8,045 nt of DNA from the NCBI GenBank assembly GCA_040509055.1, contig JBEVLT010000002.1, positions 1 to 8,045 of the forward strand, in the 5' to 3' direction. Each line of letters starts with the position of its first letter. Within the stretch, counting starts at the first letter, position 1. Origin of the DNA: JAJKIP01 sp040509055 (GTDB lineage: Bacteria; Bacteroidota; Bacteroidia; Chitinophagales; Chitinophagaceae). The translations under genes were made by a program, and so were the position numbers. Shown here in pieces: positions 1 to 6,318 of this stretch. Under the pieces are notes generated by a model. It made no database searches. It saw nothing but the letters and a program-made list of their open reading frames with translations, and was not told where the DNA came from.

Positions 1-185
1 GGTTCAATAACAAGAGTTACAAGCCGGCTTGCTCCGAATACGGCACCCTGACCGTGCTGTTTCCCTCAGACGAACGAAGAAAATTCAGCGGGTCTGCATC
101 CAACAGTCAAAAGAAGTACAACTGGAATTTCAACTTCACGCCGGAAGCCGGCGGCTGCGTGAAGAAGAACCTGACGATCGACTAA
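1..185 (+). CDS. C-terminal fragment of an unrecognised protein
   Basis: An open frame enters from the left edge (first full codon at position 3) and ends at TAA 183-185, giving the last 60 residues of a protein that starts outside the window. The tail is polar and rich in Asn, Lys and aromatic residues, with two cysteines (fragment residues 10 and 52) and a closing NLTID. The alternating pattern in stretches such as YNWNFNFTP suggests beta structure, and the cysteines would suit a secreted or periplasmic protein, but no family is recognised. I prefer this frame to the overlapping one starting at position 29 because that one runs on as antisense through malQ, whereas this one stops just before the malQ end. 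The two genes converge with only two bases between their stop codons, so neither has room for an intergenic terminator. Function unknown. Confidence 0.6.
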   Translation, partial: FNNKSYKPACSEYGTLTVLFPSDERRKFSGSASNSQKKYNWNFNFTPEAGGCVKKNLTID

Positions 186-187
186 GG

Positions 188-2914
188 CTATCCCCTGCCG
201 CTGTTTTCCACATAGCCTTTCAGCTCTGTATTGAACTCTTCCTGTCCGGCCAGCTCTTCCAGCGTCAGGTGCATGCGGTAGCGCCAGTAGTTTTTGGGAT
301 TAGCAGGATTATTGATCCGCTCCTCCTGCGGGTTTTCACGGCGCAGCGATTCGCTCATGCCCAGTATATCCTGCAGCTGGAAGATGCTCCACATAGCCGG
401 AGAATAAAGGTGTTGCAATACAATGGCGCGGTTGATCCACGACTCGCAGAAATAAGGTGCATCGCCCCATTGGCCCAGTATGTGGTTGTAAAAACGCTGC
501 GTACGTTCCCGGTTCTCTTCCCACCAGCCGCGTACGGTGCTCATGTCGTGGGTAGACGGTGTGATCACTGACAGGTACGGCGCATCGTTGGGAAGAAAAA
601 ACTCTTTGCCCAGGTCCTTGGGCATGCGCTGTATCTCCAGGCTCAGGATGCCCAGGTCCTTCATCACTTCCGGTACGCAGTGCGGCACCATGCCCAGGTC
701 TTCGCCGCAGATCAGCATATTGGTAGCTTCCTTCAGCTTCGGCAGCTTATGCATGGCCTCCCGGCGCCAGAAATCGTCCTGGCGGCGGTAGAAATAATTG
801 ATGTAAAGCGCCTTCAGCTTTTCCTGGATATGCGGGATCAGGTATTTGAAGGACAACGTCGTCTCCATCGCAATGCGGAAATGGAACTCCTGCCCCTTGG
901 ATCCTTCCTGCTTGAAAAATATCACGTTGGAAATCAGGTCGTACAGGCCCAGCTTCAGCTTTTCATTCTCCTCCGGGTTGCCCTGTGCGCTGAAATAGTG
1001 CTCCACCTTTTTCTGCGTATCGAATTCAGGCTTCAGGTCGTACCCGCCGTGCTGGTTGGGCTGCAGGAAATCCGCTTTTACGCGGTCGGCCATGCCGTCA
1101 AACACCTGGTACAGCACGTCGTCGTTGATAAACGGCTTGCAATAACGGTGTTCATCGAACCAGATGGCATTTTCGCCAAACTCTACGTAATGCACCGGGA
1201 TGCACGGGACGAAATGCCCCATGATACCCTGCACCGCATGCGAGGGAATGCTCCAGATACGGAAGAACCCGAGTATGTGGTCGATGCGGAAGGCATCGAA
1301 GTAATTGCTCATTTGCTCGAAGCGCTGCTTCCACCATCCGAAGCCATCTTCCTGCATCCGTTTCCAGTTGTATGTAGGAAAACCCCAGTTCTGCCCGATC
1401 AGGGCAAAATCATCGGGCGGGGCACCGGCCTGCTCCTGCATATTGTACAGCTCGGGGCTTACCCAAGCGTCGCAGCCATGGCGGTAGATGCCGATCGGGA
1501 TATCCCCCTTCAGCACGATACCTTTTTTATGCGCATAGTCCGCTGCGCTTTTCAGCTGCTCGTGCAGGTGGTATTGTACAAAGAACCAGAAACCGATCTC
1601 TTTTTGCGCCGCCGACCGGGAGGCCAGCAGCCGGTCCACCTCTTCTTTGTTGTAAACGCTATGCGTCTTCCACTCTTCGAAGTGGGATGTGCCGTTCTTA
1701 TCGCGCAGGTAGCAGAAGGCGGCATAGGGTTGCAGCCAGTGTTTGTTGCCGTCAAAGAATTGCCGGTAGGCATCCGTGCCCATGCATTCTTTGCCCATGA
1801 TATCGTACAGCTCTTTCAGCACAGCCAGCTTGAAGCGTATCACTTCCTCGTATTCCACATCAGGCAGTTCGTTCAGCTGCTTCTGTTTCTTTTTCAGCGA
1901 GCTGATGCGGTCTGCATATTTTTTTCCGGCCACTGCCGCCAGGTTGATGTAGAGCGGGTGCAGGGCAAAGGCCGAAATGGCAGCGTACGGGTAAGAATCC
2001 ATCCAGGTATTGGTGGCAATGGTATCGTTTACCGGCAGCAGCTGTATCAGCTTCAGCCCGGTCTCTTTGGCCCAGTCCACCAGCAGCTTGATATCGGCAA
2101 ATTCGCCTACGCCAAAACTCTTTTTGCTGCGCAGGCTGAATACCGGTATGGCAATGCCTGCACCCTTCCAGGTAGTATCGGGCAGGTGAATGAACCCGTC
2201 GTGCTGTATGACCAGCTGATACGGCGCAGGAGATTTGTATAGTACACGGTTGTCGCCCGTTTCATAACGCACGATGGTGTTTTCGCGGGTATTGAACACG
2301 CCGTATTTATAGGGAATAGGTGCATCCTCACCGGTCATGTCCAGCTCGGTTGCCCACCAATCGTTATCCTTTGATAAAAGAAGCGGGCTGGCCGTGTCCC
2401 AGCGGCGCAGGCTATCGCTGGCGCCCAGCAGGCATACCACTTCGTGCTTTCCCAGCAGCGGTGCTTTCACCCGGAACAGGTGGGTGGCATGCTTGTTCTT
2501 TTTATGCTTGTGCTGCGGGTGGTTGCTTTTCAGCAGCACTTTGTCAAACGGAGCGGAAAAAAAGGCATTCCCGTATGCCCCGGCATGGTTCCAGGTATCG
2601 ATGAGCTGGATGGCATTTATTTCTTTGTGCGGTTCAGGCACCACGCGATCGCCCCACTCGCCGATCAGTTCGCTATCCAGGTTGCGCAGGTAATACCTGT
2701 AGCGGAAATTGTTTTTGTGCAGCGCTTTCCTGCTTATAGCCACGGAAGCATGCCAGAACTGATCGTTCAGGTATTCCATTTGCATGGCCTTTTCAGGCTC
2801 ATTCACACCCAGTTCTTCCGTGTTGGCGCTCAGCCACAAACTTTCCCCATGCCTGGTATGGTAACGAACAAAAAAGTGAAGCGTTAAAACCGTTGAGTCT
2901 GTCATTGATTCCAT
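188..2914 (-). CDS. malQ: 4-alpha-glucanotransferase (amylomaltase), DPE2-like, CBM20-CBM20-GH77
   Basis: Cytoplasmic disproportionating enzyme that cleaves alpha-1,4-glucans or maltose and transfers the glucanosyl part to another sugar or glucan. Seen in the 908 residues: two CBM20 starch-binding-like modules (about 8-108 and 146-235), then a GH77 barrel opening near GAGIAIPVFSLRS (251-263). The catalytic set is intact: nucleophile D545 in FRIDHILGF, acid/base E738 in CGEDLGMVP, and the stabilising D790 in PSTHDMSTVRGWW. The nucleophile and acid/base are 193 residues apart, against roughly 48 in E. coli and Thermus MalQ, so an insert of about 145 residues splits the barrel. Two CBM20s plus this insert is the layout of plant cytosolic DPE2 and its bacterial relatives, which favour maltose as donor and a branched glucan as acceptor; that specificity is inferred here. 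No signal peptide is seen. The start is the first ATG; ATG 2903-2905 (Met4) is a possible alternative, and neither has a clear ribosome-binding site. No other maltose-utilisation genes are present in the window. Confidence 0.96.
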   Translation of the reverse strand: MESMTDSTVLTLHFFVRYHTRHGESLWLSANTEELGVNEPEKAMQMEYLNDQFWHASVAISRKALHKNNFRYRYYLRNLDSELIGEWGDRVVPEPHKEINAIQLIDTWNHAGAYGNAFFSAPFDKVLLKSNHPQHKHKKNKHATHLFRVKAPLLGKHEVVCLLGASDSLRRWDTASPLLLSKDNDWWATELDMTGEDAPIPYKYGVFNTRENTIVRYETGDNRVLYKSPAPYQLVIQHDGFIHLPDTTWKGAGIAIPVFSLRSKKSFGVGEFADIKLLVDWAKETGLKLIQLLPVNDTIATNTWMDSYPYAAISAFALHPLYINLAAVAGKKYADRISSLKKKQKQLNELPDVEYEEVIRFKLAVLKELYDIMGKECMGTDAYRQFFDGNKHWLQPYAAFCYLRDKNGTSHFEEWKTHSVYNKEEVDRLLASRSAAQKEIGFWFFVQYHLHEQLKSAADYAHKKGIVLKGDIPIGIYRHGCDAWVSPELYNMQEQAGAPPDDFALIGQNWGFPTYNWKRMQEDGFGWWKQRFEQMSNYFDAFRIDHILGFFRIWSIPSHAVQGIMGHFVPCIPVHYVEFGENAIWFDEHRYCKPFINDDVLYQVFDGMADRVKADFLQPNQHGGYDLKPEFDTQKKVEHYFSAQGNPEENEKLKLGLYDLISNVIFFKQEGSKGQEFHFRIAMETTLSFKYLIPHIQEKLKALYINYFYRRQDDFWRREAMHKLPKLKEATNMLICGEDLGMVPHCVPEVMKDLGILSLEIQRMPKDLGKEFFLPNDAPYLSVITPSTHDMSTVRGWWEENRERTQRFYNHILGQWGDAPYFCESWINRAIVLQHLYSPAMWSIFQLQDILGMSESLRRENPQEERINNPANPKNYWRYRMHLTLEELAGQEEFNTELKGYVENSGRG

Positions 2915-2941
2915 AGTCGTGTCTCAGATACACAGTGCCTG

Positions 2942-2949
2942 CGAAAGTA
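2942..2949 (-). promoter_or_regulatory. Possible -7 box for malQ
   Basis: Read on the minus strand this is TACTTTCG, one mismatch from the Bacteroidetes -7 consensus TAnnTTTG, 27 bases upstream of the malQ ATG. That would give a leader of about 20 nt. No TTTG or TTG lies at the expected -33 distance, so the call is weak. It sits in the roughly 100 bp divergent spacer shared with the membrane-protein gene on the other strand. Confidence 0.3.
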
Positions 2950-3014
2950 AATAAAACATGCAAGGTTCGTATATTTATTTCAAACCGTGGCCAAAAAAAC
3001 CTGGCTGTATACCA

Positions 3015-3542
3015 ATGACTACCATGCCCTGGAAAAAGCTGTTCCTGTTTTGCTCCGGCCTTGCTGCCGGCACTGCCGTGTGCATGAAATGGCTTGAAGC
3101 CGGCTTTCTTACCGACAATGGGAAATTTACGATCCTGGGGCTGGAACTCTTCTATAGCCGGGAAAAAGTCACAGGGGTGCTGCACTCGCTGACCCCGGAA
3201 GGATTGCTGGTACTGCGCTTCCATCTTGGGTTCGATTTTGCGTTCATGGCAGGTGTGTATCCCGGGCTGGCAGCGCTCTGCATGATCGCTGCAGGCAAGG
3301 CCGGCAGTCCTTTGCTGAAAAGGTTATTGTACCTGCTGGCCCTGCTGCAATTGCCGGCCTGGGTGGCCGATGGCCTTGAGAATTACTACCTGTTGGGCTG
3401 GCTGGCAAGTCCCGCTATTGACAGTACAGACTTTGCGGTATACCACGGCATCGTTATCCTGAAATGGGTTATCGCCCTCCTGGCGTTGCTGATGGCTGCA
3501 CCCGTGGCCTGCCGGAGGAAGAAAAGGCAACAACCGGGCTAA
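3015..3542 (+). CDS. Four-helix integral membrane protein, unknown function
   Basis: This encodes 175 residues with four predicted membrane segments: about 9-26, 70-93 (FDFAFMAGVYPGLAAL), 102-120 and 144-165, followed by a basic tail (CRRKKRQQ) that is probably cytoplasmic. A stretch of about 40 residues between the first two helices is probably extracytoplasmic. Charged and polar residues in or near helices (D74 in helix 2, and DGLEN at 119-123 after helix 3) may be functional, but no family or active site is recognised. I chose the ATG at 3015 because the protein then begins MTTMPWKKLFLF, a basic residue pair running straight into the first helix. An in-frame ATG at 2958 would add 19 residues rich in Pro and Lys before that helix, and Met4 at 3024 is also possible. 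The gene diverges from malQ and precedes the 51-residue membrane peptide, which has its own promoter. Homology and function are unknown. Confidence 0.75.
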   Translation: MTTMPWKKLFLFCSGLAAGTAVCMKWLEAGFLTDNGKFTILGLELFYSREKVTGVLHSLTPEGLLVLRFHLGFDFAFMAGVYPGLAALCMIAAGKAGSPLLKRLLYLLALLQLPAWVADGLENYYLLGWLASPAIDSTDFAVYHGIVILKWVIALLALLMAAPVACRRKKRQQPG

Positions 3543-3570
3543 AACTTTTTTTCGTTTACCGGTGTGTGCT

Positions 3571-3578
3571 TATTTTTG
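3571..3578 (+). promoter_or_regulatory. -7 promoter box for the 51-residue peptide gene
   Basis: TATTTTTG matches the Bacteroidetes -7 consensus TAnnTTTG exactly, in the spacer 29 bases after the preceding stop codon. The T-rich stretch at 3546-3552 lies at about the -33 distance but is not a clean TTTG. Transcription would start near 3585, giving a leader of about 42 nt. This argues for the ATG at 3627 as the start of the downstream gene, because the in-frame ATG at 3564 lies upstream of the box. Confidence 0.5.
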
Positions 3579-3626
3579 TGCGCCCGCAACCGGGCTACCC
3601 AACAACCAATTAAATTCCGGACAATC

Positions 3627-3782
3627 ATGGAACAAACCAAAAAGAATAAAGCCCTCTGGTGGCTGTTGTTTTTTGCCTCTACCGCCGGCCTGCTTCTGGC
3701 TATTTATACGCATTGGGAGTGGCTGACGCTGATCCTCCCGTTCCAGACCACGGCCTTTGTAAAGGCGATGGACATCATGTAA
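3627..3782 (+). CDS. 51-residue membrane peptide, unknown function
   Basis: A short protein (MEQTKKNKALWWLLFF...) with a basic, hydrophilic N-terminus (K5, K6, K8) followed by one long or two short hydrophobic segments, about 10-27 and 32-48, split by a polar THWEW turn (28-32). The positive N-terminus suggests it faces the cytoplasm; a helical hairpin is the likely shape. There is no cleavable signal peptide or lipobox. The gene has its own -7 box 48 bases upstream of the ATG and a strong intrinsic terminator 24 bases after the stop, so it looks like a single-gene transcript rather than a chance frame. From memory it resembles short conserved Bacteroidetes hypothetical proteins containing WLTLILPF-like stretches, but I cannot verify this. 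There is no recognisable Shine-Dalgarno sequence. The frame can be extended upstream to an ATG at 3564, but that start overlaps the promoter region. Confidence 0.68.
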   Translation: MEQTKKNKALWWLLFFASTAGLLLAIYTHWEWLTLILPFQTTAFVKAMDIM

Positions 3783-3805
3783 CAGCATTTTTTTTACGAT
3801 AAGCG

Positions 3806-3839
3806 AAAACCCGTTTGGCCTGCGCCGGACGGGTTTTTT
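3806..3839 (+). terminator. Intrinsic terminator after the 51-residue peptide gene
   Basis: AAAACCCGT (3806-3814) pairs perfectly with ACGGGTTTT (3829-3837), and the stem continues inward through two G-T wobbles and GGC/GCC to a four-base loop (3820-3823). A run of six T follows the GC-rich part on the plus strand. It lies 24 bases after the stop codon. The A-rich 5' arm means it may also work, more weakly, in the other direction. Confidence 0.9.
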
Positions 3840-3843
3840 GCAT

Positions 3844-3880
3844 AAAAAAAAGCCGCAGTCCCTTCAGGACAATACGGCTT
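3844..3880 (-). terminator. Intrinsic terminator after the 63-residue protein gene
   Basis: AAGCCG (3850-3855) pairs with CGGCTT (3875-3880), with an inner GTCC/GGAC stem (3858-3861 and 3867-3870) separated by a small asymmetric internal loop. On the minus strand the hairpin is followed by a run of eight or more T (A run at 3844-3851 of the plus strand). It begins about 21 bases after the stop codon of the minus-strand gene and faces the plus-strand terminator four bases away. Confidence 0.85.
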
Positions 3881-3901
3881 ACCCCATATACACCAGTTTC
3901 A

Positions 3902-4093
3902 TTACCTGCCAAGCAGGCTGCCGGCGGTTTTTGCATTCCTGCGGATGTTCCACAGGTCAGCTGCGCCAAATGATTTTCCTGCCGGTTCAGGCAGCTTATA
4001 ATCGGTCGCTACAGTTTCTTTTACTTCTGTCAGCAGGGTCTTTAATACTTCTGCATCCACCCGTACTACGGATGACATTACATCATTCTTCAT
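3902..4093 (-). CDS. 63-residue small soluble protein with DLWNI motif, unknown function
   Basis: A small, soluble, probably partly helical protein with no signal peptide, membrane segment or cysteine. The N-terminal half (VVRVDAEVLKTLLTEVKETVAT, about 9-30, Val- and Leu-rich) should form an amphipathic helix. A Pro-rich linker (35-38) leads to SFGAADLWNIRRNAK (41-55) and a basic tail. From memory, Bacteroidetes genomes carry many short hypothetical proteins with this layout: an EVKET-like helix, then a DLWNI(Q/R)R tail. I know of no assigned function and cannot confirm the match here. The ATG at 4091-4093 has an AAGGA about 10 bases upstream, which supports this start; Met6 (4076-4078) is the alternative. 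A near-perfect promoter lies about 140 bases upstream and an intrinsic terminator follows, so it is an independent single-gene unit. DNA binding or a regulatory partner role is conceivable from the basic tail but unproven. Confidence 0.72.
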   Translation of the reverse strand: MKNDVMSSVVRVDAEVLKTLLTEVKETVATDYKLPEPAGKSFGAADLWNIRRNAKTAGSLLGR

Positions 4094-4231
4094 TTCTATT
4101 TCCTTTTTAGTTAATTACAAAAAACTTTGAGCCGATCGGGAGAAACACACTAAAGAATCGTTAGAAGAAAGTGCGGAGTTCTGACGCCTGTTTGTAAGTA
4201 CTATACAATGCTCAAATTCAAATTGATGGCG

Positions 4232-4263
4232 CAAAGGTAAGGGAAAACAGGCAGCGGGCCAAA
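4232..4263 (-). promoter_or_regulatory. Bacteroidetes-type promoter for the 63-residue protein gene
   Basis: On the minus strand, TTTG (4260-4263) is followed after 20 bases by TACCTTTG (4232-4239). Both the -33 and -7 elements match the Bacteroidetes consensus (TTTG and TAnnTTTG) at the usual spacing. Transcription would begin near 4225, leaving a leader of about 130 nt before the ATG at 4093, much longer than the other leaders in this window. Confidence 0.65.
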
Positions 4264-4309
4264 CACACATTCGTACGAACTGCGGTTTTCGGCGTATAAA
4301 CTGCCTGTT
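4246..4309. repeat. Spaced inverted repeat around the promoter, with a central palindrome
   Basis: AACAGGCAG (4246-4254) is the exact reverse complement of CTGCCTGTT (4301-4309), with 46 bases between the arms. Inside, near the centre, is the 10-base palindrome TTCGTACGAA (4270-4279). The structure covers the -33 box of the 63-residue gene and lies 25 bases beyond the stop of the lectin/PKD gene. On the minus strand the second arm is followed by TTTCCCTT, so it could act as a long-looped terminator for the lectin gene; alternatively it is an operator, or chance. Confidence 0.35.
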
Positions 4310-4333
4310 GCAGCGGTGAATTGCAGGTGGCTT

Positions 4334-6265
4334 CTACCGGATGAGCGTGGATGTGCCCTGTATATCATACACTTTGCCCACGTAGTCTACCGCCCTGATG
4401 CGCCACACATACACTCCCGTGGGCTGCGGCACGCCCCTGAACAGCCCGCTCCAGGACTCCCCCATGTTGCGGGAGGAGAAAATGATCTGCCCCCAGCGGT
4501 TGTATACGATAAAGTGCTCCAGGCTTTTGATGCCGATATAGCGGGGAAGCAGGCGATCGTTGGTGCCATCGTTGTTGGGCGTAAACCCGGTGGGCACGTA
4601 GATGTTGGAACCTTTGAATACCGTAATGCTGATCTCGTCCTGGTCCGAGCAGCCATTGGGGCTGGTAACGGTCAGCGTGTAGCGGGTATCATTTTGCAGC
4701 ACCGCTACCGGGTTGGCGGCTGAGGGATCGTCCAGGCCGGTGGGTGGCGACCAGCTATAGGTGCCGCCGCCTGTGCCATGCAGTTGAAAAGGCGTGTTCT
4801 CTATCACCACCGTGTCGTTGCCTGCATGCGCCACCACGCTGTCGATGTTCACGGCCAGCGGTACCGGTGCGGTGACACATCCGTTGTCTGCTGCCACACT
4901 GAGAAACGCGTTATACTGGCCCCCTTTGGGGTACACATGCGTGGTATGCTGACCGGAGCCGGATTGCCCGTCGCCGAAATCCCAGTTCCAGCTGATGATC
5001 ATCGTAGCATTATCCAGCTGCTGCCCGGCAAAGCCAAACGGTTCGCCGGCACAGGTAGGGTCTATCGTAGCGGCTATCGAAGGCACGGCATTGATCAAAA
5101 ATGATTTTTGCACCGGCGCGGAGGTGCAACCGTGATTGCTCGTTACTTCCAGCTGCAGGGTATGCGGGCCGCCGGGCAGGTCCTGCAGCTGCGGGTGCTG
5201 CACCGTGGATACAGGACTTCCGTCCAGCAGCCAGTTCCATTGCGAAATGGCTCCTACCGTCACCTGCGAATGATCGGCCAGCCGCGGTACCTGGCCGCGG
5301 CAGGTATCATAGATATCGAAGGCTGCGACCGGGTAATCGCCTACCGTAATGGTTTTTTCGTACGGACCGCTTTCGCAGCCGTCAAAACCTGTGATGGCCA
5401 GCTTCACGGTATAAATGCCCGGATCGGTATAAGTATGTGGTGGCGGATTGGCTGCGGTACTCGTTTGCCCATCGCCAAAATCCCAGCGGTAGCTGGCGAT
5501 CGGGGCAAAAGACACCGATGTATTGGTGAAAGAGATGGTGCTGTTGCCGATGCAGGTAGTGCCGCTTGCCGGGCTGATGGTAAACCCCGGGTTGAGCGCT
5601 GTACAGAACTGCTGCAGGTTATTCGACCCGCCGGTACCGGCGCTAAACCCCCAGTACACACCGGGATCATTGTTGAAGATAGTGGCCACCAGGTCCACCG
5701 TGGTTTCCACCCGCAGCGTACCGTCGAAGTAAGAGCGCAGGCGTTTGGTGGCCGGGTCCCAGGATATCCGCAGTATATGCCACTGGCAATCCTCGATATT
5801 GTCGCTGGTGGCAGAAGCTGCTACTGGTCCTGCCAGGTCGGCATTGTGATTGATATTTCCGTTGGCCTGTATGCTGATGTGGTCATAGATAGGGTCATTG
5901 ATGTCGGTATTTTGCCAGGTATCGAGCGTAATGCCAATGGAAGGGACCACGCCGCCAAACCCCATTCCCGCACCGGTGGACCCTACGCTGCTGGCAACGG
6001 TCTGCAGGATAAAAACGATGCCATCCGCGCCCTCGGCATCCTTGCACCCAAGGTACACGTTGAACCAGAAGTCAAATGGCTGGGTGAGGTTGATCTTATT
6101 GGCATTCCATACGCTCCCGCTTTGCGTATTCACGGCTTTGGTGAGGGTGTAGCAGTTGCAATTGTCCCGGGTAGCGGAGCCATTGGTAATATAGGTTTGT
6201 GCATGGAGCGAAATGGCACACCATGTCACCGCCAGCAACGACAAGCCAACCCGGATAAATTTCAT
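4334..6265 (-). CDS. Secreted L-type lectin-like / PKD protein with C-terminal type IX sorting domain (CHU_C)
   Basis: A 643-residue exported modular protein. Seen in order: a signal peptide (about 1-22, basic start, hydrophobic core, LHA before Gln23); an L-type lectin-like domain (about 25-224) with GADGIVFILQ (79-88) and the typical metal-site region LDTWQNTDINDPIYDHI (114-130); a PKD domain with WDFGDG (261-266); a degenerate PKD-like repeat without that motif (about 311-391); a third with WDFGDG (428-433); an Ig-like module (about 475-549); and a CHU_C domain (554-643) with FTPNNDGTND (561-570), YNRWGQIIF and PTGVYVW. CHU_C (TIGR04131) is the gliding-motility-associated C-terminal domain used as a type IX secretion signal, so the product should cross the outer membrane and end up on the surface or outside the cell. 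The lectin domain suggests glycan binding; the ligand is unknown and no catalytic domain is seen. The gene lies 53 bases after lipA on the same strand with no clear promoter or terminator between them, so readthrough from lipA is possible. The start precedes the signal peptide directly. Confidence 0.92.
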   Translation of the reverse strand: MKFIRVGLSLLAVTWCAISLHAQTYITNGSATRDNCNCYTLTKAVNTQSGSVWNANKINLTQPFDFWFNVYLGCKDAEGADGIVFILQTVASSVGSTGAGMGFGGVVPSIGITLDTWQNTDINDPIYDHISIQANGNINHNADLAGPVAASATSDNIEDCQWHILRISWDPATKRLRSYFDGTLRVETTVDLVATIFNNDPGVYWGFSAGTGGSNNLQQFCTALNPGFTISPASGTTCIGNSTISFTNTSVSFAPIASYRWDFGDGQTSTAANPPPHTYTDPGIYTVKLAITGFDGCESGPYEKTITVGDYPVAAFDIYDTCRGQVPRLADHSQVTVGAISQWNWLLDGSPVSTVQHPQLQDLPGGPHTLQLEVTSNHGCTSAPVQKSFLINAVPSIAATIDPTCAGEPFGFAGQQLDNATMIISWNWDFGDGQSGSGQHTTHVYPKGGQYNAFLSVAADNGCVTAPVPLAVNIDSVVAHAGNDTVVIENTPFQLHGTGGGTYSWSPPTGLDDPSAANPVAVLQNDTRYTLTVTSPNGCSDQDEISITVFKGSNIYVPTGFTPNNDGTNDRLLPRYIGIKSLEHFIVYNRWGQIIFSSRNMGESWSGLFRGVPQPTGVYVWRIRAVDYVGKVYDIQGTSTLIR

Positions 6266-6318
6266 TAGAGCACTTCGGCGTTTGATGTTGAAGAGAGGAG
6301 CAATTTACCAAAGAAAGT

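Noticed and set aside
29..571. 180-codon plus-strand frame across the malQ 3' end
   Set aside because: Most of it is antisense to the conserved C-terminus of malQ. The frame ending at 185 explains the left edge better.
680..2242. 520-codon open frame antisense to malQ
   Set aside because: It lies wholly inside a clear GH77 gene, and its translation shows no recognisable domain and an odd His/Val/Arg-rich composition. Long antisense frames are expected opposite GC-biased coding sequence.
2970..2977. TATATTTA as a -7 box for the four-helix membrane protein gene
   Set aside because: The last base differs from TAnnTTTG and no TTTG is found at the -33 distance; AT-rich spacers give such matches by chance.
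2958..3014. Longer N-terminus of the four-helix membrane protein
   Set aside because: The added 19 residues are rich in Pro and Lys, sit in the divergent promoter spacer and do not look like part of a membrane protein start.
3531..3597. 11-base direct repeat CAACCGGGCTA at 3531-3541 and 3587-3597
   Set aside because: Only two copies, one overlapping the end of a coding region, with no associated mobile element or attachment-site features. Probably chance or a tiny local duplication.
5108..6268. 386-codon open frame antisense to the lectin/PKD gene
   Set aside because: The opposite strand has a signal peptide, PKD motifs and CHU_C; this frame shows no domain and is a shadow.
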